Shown piece after piece: positions 55,070 through 62,002 of a DNA stretch of 64,000 bases. Numbering within the stretch: the stretch's first letter is position 1; each line of letters starts with the position of its first letter. The notes under the pieces are model-generated. The model made no database searches and had not been told where the DNA came from. It saw only the letters and a list, made by a program, of their open reading frames with translations. Source of the stretch: Chthoniobacter sp. GTDB lineage: Bacteria; Verrucomicrobiota; Verrucomicrobiia; Chthoniobacterales; Chthoniobacteraceae. Location of the stretch: positions 1-64,000 of the forward strand of contig JAIOPH010000020.1 of assembly GCA_021414005.1 (NCBI GenBank). The letters run 5' to 3'. Position numbers and translations under genes: made by a program.

Positions 55070-55230
55070 GTAAATCCTCGAAACCGCCCCGCCGCCCCCC
55101 TTTTCCACCTGCCGGAACGTCCCCGCCGCCCGCCGGGATCGCCGGGCGGGGGAAGCAGGGAGGAGCGGGTTCACGGGCAGGACCAAACCACGCCCCCGGA
55201 ACCGCGTCACTGACTCTAAAGGCTACACTT
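55070..55230. other. intergenic region, no gene seen
   Basis: Between the minisatellite and the XRE-gene end no supported feature is present. It contains GC-rich hairpin-prone sequence (GGGCGGGGGAAGCAG and CCCGCCGCC segments). Confidence 0.35.
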
Positions 55231-55575
55231 TTACCTAGGCAACCTGCCAGCCCGCCGCAGCGCCTCGAAGGTGGCCGCCGCAATGCACAGCCCCATCGCA
55301 TCGCAGACCCGCATCGCCATATTGATCGAAAACCACACCTCCCCGCGCTCCATCTTCGCCAGCGCACTGCGCGACAACTTTGCCAGGTCCGCGACCACCG
55401 TAGCCTTCAGCCGATGCGCGCGCCGCCACGCTTGGATCGTCCGCCCCAGTTCCCTGCTGAAAGGATGCGTATAAAGCTTCGTCGGCGAAGCCTGGGGCCG
55501 CCGCTTCCTGGTCAGCCAGGACGGCCACCCGTTCTTGCCATGCTGGCGCTTCCGGGCCTTGGAGGGAGTGCTCAT
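55231..55575 (-). CDS. XRE-family HTH regulator
   Basis: The ATG at 55575 (MSTPSKARKRQHGKNG) gives 114 residues. TIQAWRRAHRLKATVVADLAKLSRSALAKMERGEVWFSINMAMRVCDAMG is a lambda-repressor-like helix-turn-helix (about 45-105). A basic N-terminal arm precedes it. Upstream in-frame residues of the longer ORF come from a hairpin repeat and are rejected. It sits 381 bp from the OLD-type gene, on the other strand, and is a candidate regulator of it. Confidence 0.75.
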   Translation of the reverse strand: MSTPSKARKRQHGKNGWPSWLTRKRRPQASPTKLYTHPFSRELGRTIQAWRRAHRLKATVVADLAKLSRSALAKMERGEVWFSINMAMRVCDAMGLCIAAATFEALRRAGRLPR

Positions 55576-55650
55576 ATTCTGGGGAGGTTTGGGGAACCAA
55601 CTACGGCGCGATGCTGCCTCCGGCGGACGGGTTTGGGCAATCCGATTCTT

Positions 55651-55716
55651 TTCTCCTCGTTCCGAAAGTGGGGCTTTCGGAACGCACCTTCGGCGGGGCA
55701 AGTGCCTTGCGCGGCG
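55651..55716 (+). repeat. dispersed hairpin repeat, copy 1 (matches 60175-60240)
   Basis: A 66-bp sequence starting TTCTCCTCGTTCCGAAAG contains a hairpin and ends in GTGCCTTGCGC. It is almost the same as the stretch at 60175-60240 in the same orientation. Related hairpins occur around 58005 and 58815. Confidence 0.8.
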
Positions 55717-55782
55717 GGTGGCGGGCCGCCGCCTGCCAACTCCCGCCCCTCACCGCGAAGCACAGCTTCCCCGCCGAGCCTG

Positions 55783-55809
55783 CGTTCCCAATGCCTCACA
55801 TTGGGAACG
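55783..55809. repeat. CGTTCCCAATG/CATTGGGAACG hairpin
   Basis: An 11-bp perfect inverted repeat with a 5-nt loop lies 146 bp before the OLD gene. It resembles a REP-type unit rather than a terminator, as there is no T run. Confidence 0.6.
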
Positions 55810-55955
55810 AGATGAAGTGCTTTGCGCTGACGTGACTTAGGACATCTGTTGCTGCTGTCCCCCCGTTCCACGGGCCACCCAAGCACAGCGGCCTTGCCCC
55901 CGGCGGCGGCTTCTGCCTGAATCACCCCTGTGGGCACCCTCTACTACGGCGACAA

Positions 55956-57827
55956 ATGAGCCATCCTTTCGCTGAGATTATTCTCAACTCTGGGGCTGAA
56001 AGCTATGAATTCGAGAATGGGTTTGATGGAGAAAAGCGGTTGCGCCCCCTCGCAAAAGTGAACGTGTTCGTCGGGGCCAACAATTCCGGGAAGAGCAGAC
56101 TGATGCGGACCTTGGCTGCGACTCCGAAAATGCACGTCTTGCCGAATCTCGTTATGGCTGGCGAAGGAATTTCCTACGAAAAGATTCAAACAGTCTTGGA
56201 GGAGGCAAAGGCGGGTGTATTAAATGCCCTAGTTCAGGCTCAGTGCCAAGATGTCAACGGTATCCGCGTGACAGTTAATAAGTTTCCGCTTAAGCGAATT
56301 CTGAACGAAGGTGAGGGGCAAATTGGCGACTGTATTTCGGTATTGGAGGGAGTGAGTTCAATGAAGCAGGTAAACCAATACACTGGGCATCAACCCGATT
56401 TTGCGCTCAGGCTTATTCAGGGCGTAGCGCAAGGGGCTTGCCAGCAGTTGGCACTAATCAGCAATGACGCACGGAGTATTCCGGAAACGAAAAAACTCTA
56501 TATTCCGACCCTGAGGAGCCTCCGTGATCTTGGCCAAGATGACGCTTTCGCGGAGCGGACAAGGAAGGATTATTTTGCCAACACGAACCACGTTGAGCTC
56601 TTCACCGGTCGGACGCTTTACGACGAAATTGAGCAGTTGGTTCGTGGTAATTTAGAGCAGCGAGAAACACTGCGGGAATTTGAGACGTGGATTGGCGAAG
56701 CATTTTTCCGTGGTGCGCCCGTCGCGATAATTCCACGCAAAGGCGACACTTCGCTCACTGTCAAAATAGGAAACGAAAAGGAGCAACCGATTCACAATCT
56801 TGGCGACGGGATTCAGGCGATTTTGATTCTGGCCTTTCCTCTTTTCGTCCGAAAGGAAGAACACCTATTGGCGTTCATCGAAGAGCCGGAATTGTTTCTT
56901 CATCCGTGGCTCCAGCGCGTGCTTCTTGAAATGATGAGCAACCGCTTTCCGAGGCATCAGTATTTCCTCACGACGCACTCCAATCACTTTCTCGACCTCA
57001 CCCTCGATGCCGAAAGTGTGTCGGTCTTTGCCTTTCAAAAGCATCTGGAGGAGTCCGGCAGCAAGGAAAGGCCCCCGCGTTACACCGTGACCAATGTGAG
57101 CCGGAGCGACCGACGGCCGCTGGAATTGCTCGGCGTTAGGAATTCATCCGTGTTACTGACGAATTGCACCATTTGGGTCGAGGGGATCACCGACCGCCGC
57201 TATATTGCTCACTGGTTGGATTTGTTTCAGCAGCAGTTCCACGGAAACACGGCGGCAGACCGTGCGAAGTTTTTCAAAGAAGATCTGCACTACTCATTCG
57301 TCGAGTATTCCGGCGGAAATATCACGCACTGGTCGTTTCTCGATGAAACCGGACCAGAAGTAGAGCGCCTGTGCGGAAAGCTCTTTCTCATCGCCGACAG
57401 CGACGGAGCAAAACCAAAGAGTGCGAAAGGCAAACGACACGCAAAGCTGAGCGAAAAGCTTGCGGAGAGATTCCTCCTCCTGCCTACAAAAGAAATCGAA
57501 AACCTACTGACACCCGCATGTCTTAGCTCGGTGCTGGAAGCCTACGGTGAATCGAGGGACAATCTGCAAATGCCGAAGCAGGAAAGCTACGCGACTAAGG
57601 CGCTGGGCACTTTCATTGATGAGAAGTTCTTCAAAGATCCGGCTTTGAAGAATCGCACGGCGAGCTACGCCGACGACAGCGGCACTGTGAGCGACAAGGT
57701 GAAATTCTGTGAGCGTGCAATCGCAGCTATGAAGACGTTCGATTGTCTTTCACCCCTGGCGCAGGATTTGGCGAAACGGGTTCACGGGTTCATCCAGAAG
57801 GAGAATCCCAAGGCTGTCAGCCAATGA
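55956..57827 (+). CDS. OLD-family ATP-dependent endonuclease (AAA + TOPRIM)
   Basis: The 623-residue protein begins with an ABC-type ATPase: NVFVGANNSGKSRLM (Walker A, about 38-50), AFIEEPELFLHPWLQ (Walker B, about 306-320) and FLTTHSNHFLDL (His loop). A C-terminal TOPRIM domain follows: TIWVEGITDRRYI (Glu409) and LFLIADSDGAK (Asp481, Asp483), the metal site for nicking DNA. This is the single-protein (class 1) OLD layout, as in phage P2 OLD. OLD proteins are often phage-defence effectors. No GajB-type helicase follows, so it is not Gabija. Codon use and composition are AT-richer than the neighbours. Confidence 0.9.
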   Translation: MSHPFAEIILNSGAESYEFENGFDGEKRLRPLAKVNVFVGANNSGKSRLMRTLAATPKMHVLPNLVMAGEGISYEKIQTVLEEAKAGVLNALVQAQCQDVNGIRVTVNKFPLKRILNEGEGQIGDCISVLEGVSSMKQVNQYTGHQPDFALRLIQGVAQGACQQLALISNDARSIPETKKLYIPTLRSLRDLGQDDAFAERTRKDYFANTNHVELFTGRTLYDEIEQLVRGNLEQRETLREFETWIGEAFFRGAPVAIIPRKGDTSLTVKIGNEKEQPIHNLGDGIQAILILAFPLFVRKEEHLLAFIEEPELFLHPWLQRVLLEMMSNRFPRHQYFLTTHSNHFLDLTLDAESVSVFAFQKHLEESGSKERPPRYTVTNVSRSDRRPLELLGVRNSSVLLTNCTIWVEGITDRRYIAHWLDLFQQQFHGNTAADRAKFFKEDLHYSFVEYSGGNITHWSFLDETGPEVERLCGKLFLIADSDGAKPKSAKGKRHAKLSEKLAERFLLLPTKEIENLLTPACLSSVLEAYGESRDNLQMPKQESYATKALGTFIDEKFFKDPALKNRTASYADDSGTVSDKVKFCERAIAAMKTFDCLSPLAQDLAKRVHGFIQKENPKAVSQ

Positions 57828-58029
57828 ATATGAGCTGCTCCTTGGAGCGCGATGTGGTGCTCATCAGCATGGACGAGCCACGGCGAAGATGAAGGAATGG
57901 GCGGCGACGTGCGGCACCTACAAGAGCGGATTCAACGGCCAGGAGCTCCCGCGCATCCAGAGAAAAAGGGACAGACACGTTATCCGCGGTTTTTCCTCGA
58001 TCCGAAGTTGCCCTTCGGAACGCGATTCA
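57828..58029. other. intergenic remnant region after the OLD gene
   Basis: A short open stretch (MKEWAATCGTYKSGF from 57889, among others) shows no known family. It looks like degenerated coding sequence of a mobile gene leading into a REP-like arm at 58030. The hairpin CGATCCGAAG/CTTCGGAACG near 57998-58021 is a diverged copy of the local repeat. Confidence 0.35.
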
Positions 58030-58131
58030 GCCCGGAGGGCTGCATGGAAATTAGCCGGTGGCGGAGCGCAGCGACACCACCGGAATCCGCCGCCAACAGG
58101 AATGCGCCCCGGCAGGGGCGCGGGATAACCC
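58030..58131 (-). repeat. REP-like arm upstream of the RAYT gene
   Basis: Read on the minus strand it begins GGGTTATCCCGCGCCCCTGC and matches, with few changes, 58649-58754 on the plus strand. The two arms are an inverted repeat of about 100 bp around the RAYT gene. GCCGGGGCGC and GCTGCGCTCCGCCACCGG are shared cores. Confidence 0.8.
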
Positions 58132-58138
58132 ACAAGCC

Positions 58139-58639
58139 ATGCCCTCGACCCATCTCAGCCTGCATTACCACATCATTTTCGCGACCAAAGACCGTCGCCC
58201 GGTGATCGTGCCCGGTTGGCGGGAGCGGGTAGTGGCTCAGTCTGAAAAGAACGCCGTCATTCTGAGCGGAGTTCCACTCGGCTTTGCGAGGGGAACGGAG
58301 TCGAAGAACCTCTCACTATTCCGTGGGCGGAGGCGGTGGAGGAAGCGCGCATGCTCTCACCTGCCGCCTGCGCCCCGCAGAAATAGTGAGAGGTCCTTCG
58401 ACTGCGCTTCGCAAAGCCGAAGCTTCGCTCAGGATGACGGCGCTTTTTTCAATCTGAGCCAGTACTTTGCGTGGCAGGAGGGGTATGGGGCGTTCACGGT
58501 GAGTGCGTCGATGCGGGAGAGTGTGCGGCAATACATCGGGCAGCAGGAGGAGCATCACCGGACGCGGACGTTTCGGGAGGAGTATGGGGATTTTTTGCGC
58601 AAGAGCGGGGTGGAGTTTGAGGAGAAAACTGTGGATTGA
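58139..58639 (+). pseudogene. RAYT (REP-associated Y1 transposase), central part replaced
   Basis: The frame is open for 166 codons. It starts MPSTHLSLHYHIIFATKDRRPVIV, the RAYT N terminus, and ends with FAWQEGYGAFTVSASMRESVRQYIGQQEEHHR and FREEYGDFLRKSGVEFEE, the RAYT C terminus. In intact family members about 75-80 residues, including the HVHLL (HUH) motif, lie between these parts. Here they are replaced by a 227-bp palindromic element (58234-58460) that happens to stay in frame. Without the HUH His residues the protein cannot cut DNA. Inverted REP-like arms flank it. Confidence 0.82.
58234..58460. repeat. 227-bp palindromic element inside the RAYT gene
   Basis: The arms 58234-58320 (GGCTCAG through TCTCACTATT) and 58381-58460 (AATAGTGAGAGG through AATCTGAGCC) are near-perfect inverted repeats around a 60-bp loop. 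The sequence contains the GTCATTCTGAGCG / CTCAGGATGAC units of a widespread bacterial hairpin repeat. It is a MITE-like or REPIN-like element. Confidence 0.85.
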
Positions 58640-58648
58640 AGGCGTGAG

Positions 58649-58754
58649 GGGTTTCCCGCGCCCCTGCCGGGGCGCATGCCGGTTTGGGGGGGCGGGTTCC
58701 GGTGGGGTCGCTGCGCTCCGCCACCGGCCAATTTCTGGAACGCCTCCGGCGTGG
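58649..58754 (+). repeat. REP-like arm downstream of the RAYT gene
   Basis: Inverted relative to 58030-58131. It begins GGGTTTCCCGCGCCCCTGCC and runs through GTCGCTGCGCTCCGCCACCGG. REP sequences typically flank their RAYT in this orientation. Confidence 0.8.
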
Positions 58755-58814
58755 GTCGGAGCGGGGCGGCTGATTTTTGGGATGCCTCCGGCGTGGCGGG
58801 AGCGGGACGGCTGA

Positions 58815-58855
58815 TTTCTCCTCGTTCCGAAGTTCCACTTCGGAACGAGGAGAAA
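58815..58855. repeat. perfect 18-bp inverted repeat hairpin
   Basis: TTTCTCCTCGTTCCGAAG (58815-58832) and CTTCGGAACGAGGAGAAA (58838-58855) pair perfectly around a 5-nt loop. It is the best-preserved copy of the local CTCGTTCCGAAG hairpin family. It may mark a REP unit or terminate transcription in both directions. Confidence 0.85.
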
Positions 58856-58994
58856 CTGCTCATCGGCCCGGCCGTTTCGGCTTGGTGGCCGGCAATTCTT
58901 ATGCGAACAGCTCAGAGACGCAGCATGTCCCCTCCCATTTTATGCGAACATTTTCCCGCCCCGCCTCTGAACCCCGCCATTCGTCGAAATCAGA

Positions 58995-59004
58995 GTTAGG
59001 GCAC
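58995..59004 (+). other. attC-type core site (GTTAGGGCAC) before the first cassette gene
   Basis: GTTAGGGCAC at 58995-59004 matches the right end of the attC-like site at 59617-59626 exactly. It would be the upstream recombination junction of a gene cassette that runs to 59617. A convincing left half was not found. Confidence 0.45.
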
Positions 59005-59011
59005 ATAGCGC

Positions 59012-59512
59012 GTGAAGCCATTCCTTACCATCTTTGCTTTGCTGTTCACCATGAGCACCCATGCCGCCGTTACCATCACCAACGCGGAGTTTGTTCTCAC
59101 ACTTGGCGGGGATTGGGTCAGAGTGCCGAGTTCCGACACCAATCAGTTCAGCTTCGAGTCGAAGAGCAACAAGACGAGCGTTGTTTTATCTCTGACCTCA
59201 CTATCCATTTCACAGGATAAGCTTGTCGAGGTTGCCAAGAAGTTTGGAGAGATTCGTCAGAAGGCAGAGCAGGATGCGCGGCCGGGACAGAAGTTGCAGT
59301 TTGGCGACAAGTGGGCAGAGTTGCGCCCGAGCAAAGATGTGGCAGAGGTCGCTTATGCCGGCTATGACAGCAAGAGCATTTTCCGATTCTTCGGATTCGT
59401 CACACAGCGGAAGGTGTTGAGCATTTGGGTTTCGACGGAGACCCGCGACAATGAGTTATCCAAGAGAGTATTTGATGAGGTCTATCGAGGACTTAAGTTT
59501 TATGTGCCCTGA
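59012..59512 (+). CDS. secreted hypothetical protein in a cassette-like unit
   Basis: A GTG at 59012 (no upstream ATG fits) gives a signal peptide (MKPFLTIFALLFTMSTHAAVT) and 166 residues. The start is 8 nt after the GTTAGGGCAC core site, and the stop codon TGA lies inside the left end of the attC-like site, the classic layout of an integron gene cassette. The mature part is a small beta-alpha domain (TNAEFVLTLGGDWVRV, FSFESKSNKTSVVLSLTSL, FFGFVTQRKVLSIWVSTE). No family is known to me. Composition is less GC-rich than the core genes. Confidence 0.7.
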   Translation: MKPFLTIFALLFTMSTHAAVTITNAEFVLTLGGDWVRVPSSDTNQFSFESKSNKTSVVLSLTSLSISQDKLVEVAKKFGEIRQKAEQDARPGQKLQFGDKWAELRPSKDVAEVAYAGYDSKSIFRFFGFVTQRKVLSIWVSTETRDNELSKRVFDEVYRGLKFYVP

Positions 59513-59626
59513 CCCTATGCGCTGCAGCGGACTGCTCCGCGCGTCACGCCGGCTGCTTCGCCGCCTTCGCCTGCGCAGCCATCGCGCTAGCCTCCGCCGT
59601 CGCTGAGCTTGGGGTCGTTAGGGCAC
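59504..59626 (+). other. attC-like recombination site between two cassette genes
   Basis: A 123-bp imperfect palindrome runs from GTGCCCTGACCC (59504) to GTCGTTAGGGCAC (59626). The outer arms pair (GTGCCCT-AC), then GCGCTGCAGCGG faces CCGTCGCTGAGCTT with one extra G in the left arm, like the extrahelical base of attC L'' boxes. The right end GTTAGGGC is one base longer than the GTTRRRY consensus. Length is in the normal attC range of 57-141 bp. Confidence 0.55.
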
Positions 59627-59639
59627 TTCGCACCGTCTT

Positions 59640-60170
59640 ATGTTCGGACTATTTAAGAAACAAGCCGCGCAGCCCACTCCGCCTCCGCTTCCGCGATTTT
59701 CCCCGGATGAGATGGCAGCGATCAACCGTCAATTTGCCGAATTCTCGGAGGGTGAGATTGATCCTCTTGAGGGTATCTTGGCTATGTTCCACGTCGATCG
59801 GCAACGATACCTCCCGCAAGTGCTGGCTGAGCTTACCCGCGCTACCATTGAACTCATGATCAGTGAGAACAATCCGATGAGCCCGCCGCTAATGCTTCAG
59901 AGCGCAGACGGCTTTCCGATGCTAGCGGTATTCACTCAGAGGCGTCGCACAACCAATTGTCAGCAGCAGCATCCCGATTACCGCTTCTTTATTCGGCTTC
60001 CGTTCGGGCTGGCTCTTGAGTCCCTGCGAGCAGGAGCGGGACTTGTCATCAATCCATTTCAAGAGGTGATTACTTGGACACTTCCCCCCGACCTCGTGAG
60101 CCTCGTCAAGGGAACGATTGCCAGACAGGGCAACCCTCAATCGGAACCGCCTCCGCTTCCCCCTCGATGA
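59640..60170 (+). CDS. hypothetical protein in a second cassette-like unit
   Basis: The ATG at 59640 starts 13 nt after the attC-like site, and the 176-residue product opens MFGLFKKQAAQPTPPPLPRF with a Pro-rich linker. The rest, from about residue 35, is a small alpha-beta domain (EIDPLEGILAMFHVDRQRYLPQVLAELTRATIELM, LMLQSADGFPMLAVFTQR). It lacks a signal peptide. The last residues SEPPPLPPR repeat the Pro motif. No family is recognised. No second attC follows; a dispersed hairpin repeat abuts its stop. Confidence 0.65.
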   Translation: MFGLFKKQAAQPTPPPLPRFSPDEMAAINRQFAEFSEGEIDPLEGILAMFHVDRQRYLPQVLAELTRATIELMISENNPMSPPLMLQSADGFPMLAVFTQRRRTTNCQQQHPDYRFFIRLPFGLALESLRAGAGLVINPFQEVITWTLPPDLVSLVKGTIARQGNPQSEPPPLPPR

Positions 60171-60174
60171 GATT

Positions 60175-60240
60175 TTCTCCCTCGTTCCGAAAGTGGGGCT
60201 TTTGGAACGCACCTTGGGCGGGGCAAGTGCCTTGCGCAGC
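60175..60240 (+). repeat. dispersed hairpin repeat, copy 2
   Basis: Nearly identical to 55651-55716 in the same orientation, differing at a handful of positions (for example TTTCGG versus TTTTGG). The pair brackets about 4.5 kb that carries the OLD gene, the RAYT and the cassette genes. Confidence 0.8.
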
Positions 60241-60324
60241 GGCGGGCGGGCAGCAATTCCCAGCAGGCAGTCGGCAAGAAACAACTTGCGCGGTCTCCGC
60301 GCCCGAATAAAGCGCTGCCCCACC

Positions 60325-61824
60325 ATGAATGCCCTCTCGTCCTCTCGCTGGCCCGTTGCGTTCTGCATGTTGGTCGGGTGCTCCCTCTCCGTCGAGCAAA
60401 AGGGCCTGGCCTCGGACCTGACTTGGGGACCTTTCTATGGACGGGGCAGCACCGAGCTCAACGCCACGAGCATTCCCACCACGGGTAGCGTGACCTTCTC
60501 CGGCGTGAATAGCGGGGCATACGATGTGGCGGTGACGACCTCCCAGCTCAATGCCGCCGGCTACTTCGACAACTCCGCCATGATCCTCGGCACGGCCGGT
60601 TGGTGGTTCGAGGGCAGCAGCCCCTCCACCTCCAGCTATGCGACGGTCACGTTTCGCTTTTTCAACCCCGGAACCACTACGGCGAAACCTCTGGGAGCAG
60701 TCTCTTTCTACATCGAAGACGCGGAAGTGAATGAGCGGTTTCGGAATTTCGGCTACTACGACGACGCGGGAATTCTGGTCCCGACCACCGTCGGCGGCGG
60801 GATTGTTTCCACCAGCGCCACGCCGATCCTGCACTTGTCGGACGGGAGTTTTGAAAACGGGAGCCCATTTCAGGGAGGCACGCAGGTCGGGAAATGGATC
60901 AAGATGGATATGTCCAGCATCGCCGCCGGGGTCAGCGGCTTCACCTTTCAGGCGCACCGGCAGACCTCGGGCGCGGGCAGCGTGATCTTGTCGGCGATTG
61001 ATCCGCTCGCGCTCGACTCAAATCTCGGCGGCAACACCCTTGATCTCGGCGGCTTCGCGCAAACGCTCGGCTTGGTCACCATCGGGGGTGGCTCCATCCA
61101 AAACGGCACCTTAACGGCCACAGGCTACGTCTCCATCGGCGGCACCGTGAGCGCCAGCCTCGCAGGCTCCGGCGCGGCGCTCACCCATCACTCCGGGACG
61201 CTCGTCCTCTCGGGCGCAAACACCTACACCGGAGTCACGACTATCTCCGGGGGCACGCTGGAAGTCTCCGGCGGTGCCGCCATTTCCGATGCCGGGGCCG
61301 TCGTTCTCGCCGATGCCGCCGGGGCGACCCTGCTCGTGAGCACCAATGAAACGATTGGCTCCCTCAGCGGCGGCGGCATCACCGGTGGCGAGATTGCCCT
61401 CGGCTCAAACACCCTGCGGGTGGGCAATGCCGGCGCGCAGAGCTACCACGGGGCCATCACCGGCGCGGGCGGCACGCTGGTCAAGCAAGGCACCGGCAGC
61501 CTCCTGCTCGACGGTGCGCAAACCTACGGCACCCTCACGAACGAAAACGGAGCGACCTTCGTGAACAGTGCCCTCGGTTCCGGCAGTGCCAGCGTGAACG
61601 TGAACGCCGGCACAGTGAAATTCGGCAGCGTGAGCCAGACGCTCGCCTCCCTGAACATCGGCGCGGGAGCCACCGTGACTTTCACGAGCGGCCCTGTGTC
61701 CTTCACCGGCTCCTCCGCCGAAAAAGCCTCGGCGCTCGGAACGTCAGCCGCCGTCCCCGAGCCAGGCACCGCAGGACTGCTTCTCCTCGGCACCCTCGGC
61801 CTCCTGCGCCGCCGCCGCTGTTAG
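60325..61824 (+). CDS. PEP-CTERM protein with beta-strand repeats
   Basis: The ATG at 60325 (MNALSSSRWPVAFCMLVGCSLS) gives 499 residues and a signal peptide. The first half is a beta-sandwich-like domain (about 45-225); the second contains autotransporter-type repeats such as LVLSGANTYTGVTTISGGTLEVSG and LLLDGAQTYGTLTNENG. The C terminus AAVPEPGTAGLLLLGTLGLLRRRRC is the PEP-CTERM sorting signal recognised by exosortase. It would be anchored to the outer surface. No exosortase gene is in this window. Confidence 0.9.
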   Translation: MNALSSSRWPVAFCMLVGCSLSVEQKGLASDLTWGPFYGRGSTELNATSIPTTGSVTFSGVNSGAYDVAVTTSQLNAAGYFDNSAMILGTAGWWFEGSSPSTSSYATVTFRFFNPGTTTAKPLGAVSFYIEDAEVNERFRNFGYYDDAGILVPTTVGGGIVSTSATPILHLSDGSFENGSPFQGGTQVGKWIKMDMSSIAAGVSGFTFQAHRQTSGAGSVILSAIDPLALDSNLGGNTLDLGGFAQTLGLVTIGGGSIQNGTLTATGYVSIGGTVSASLAGSGAALTHHSGTLVLSGANTYTGVTTISGGTLEVSGGAAISDAGAVVLADAAGATLLVSTNETIGSLSGGGITGGEIALGSNTLRVGNAGAQSYHGAITGAGGTLVKQGTGSLLLDGAQTYGTLTNENGATFVNSALGSGSASVNVNAGTVKFGSVSQTLASLNIGAGATVTFTSGPVSFTGSSAEKASALGTSAAVPEPGTAGLLLLGTLGLLRRRRC

Positions 61825-61961
61825 GAAATCGAGCGCGAGCGCCCGGGGCGGCGCTTGGCGAGGGCGGGGCGGTGGTTGACCAGGTCGAATCCGGCTCAGA
61901 GGGGGAAACTCCGCTTCGTGGCGGGGGGCGGTCGGGGAGGGGGATCGTGTGGAAGCGGGTC

Positions 61962-61989
61962 TTGACCCGGCGGGGTTCGCCGCTAGCCT
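61962..61989 (+). promoter_or_regulatory. putative purM promoter
   Basis: TTGACC at 61962 and TAGCCT at 61984 are 16 bp apart, and the ATG at 62003 lies only 13 bp beyond. The transcript would have almost no leader. Confidence 0.5.
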
Positions 61990-62002
61990 CGCGACCCTTT
62001 TC

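Larger units (their letters stand above)
55576..55955. other. repeat-rich intergenic region before the OLD gene
   Basis: Contains the hairpin CGTTCCGAAAG/CTTTCGGAACG at 55659-55684, a GC-rich stretch shared with 60175-60240, and a second hairpin CGTTCCCAATG (55783-55793) / CATTGGGAACG (55799-55809). No ORF is credible. The OLD-gene promoter must lie here, but none was clear. Confidence 0.5.
58640..59011. other. repeat-rich intergenic region after the RAYT
   Basis: Contains the REP-like arm (58649-58754), a repeated GGAGCGGGgCGGCTGATTT motif (about 58755-58812), the perfect hairpin at 58815-58855, two copies of TTATGCGAACA (about 58898 and 58940) and the cassette boundary GTTAGGGCAC at 58995. 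No ORF is supported. Confidence 0.5.

Noticed and set aside
55956..57827. Gabija (GajA) system
   Set aside because: No UvrD-like GajB gene follows; after the OLD gene come REP-like arms and a RAYT.
57889..58128. Short ORF after the OLD gene (MKEWAATCGTY)
   Set aside because: No domain, and its 3' half is the REP-like arm.
59504..59626. Simple terminator hairpin
   Set aside because: The palindrome is long, interrupted in an attC-like way and lacks a T run; its right core is repeated exactly at 58995.
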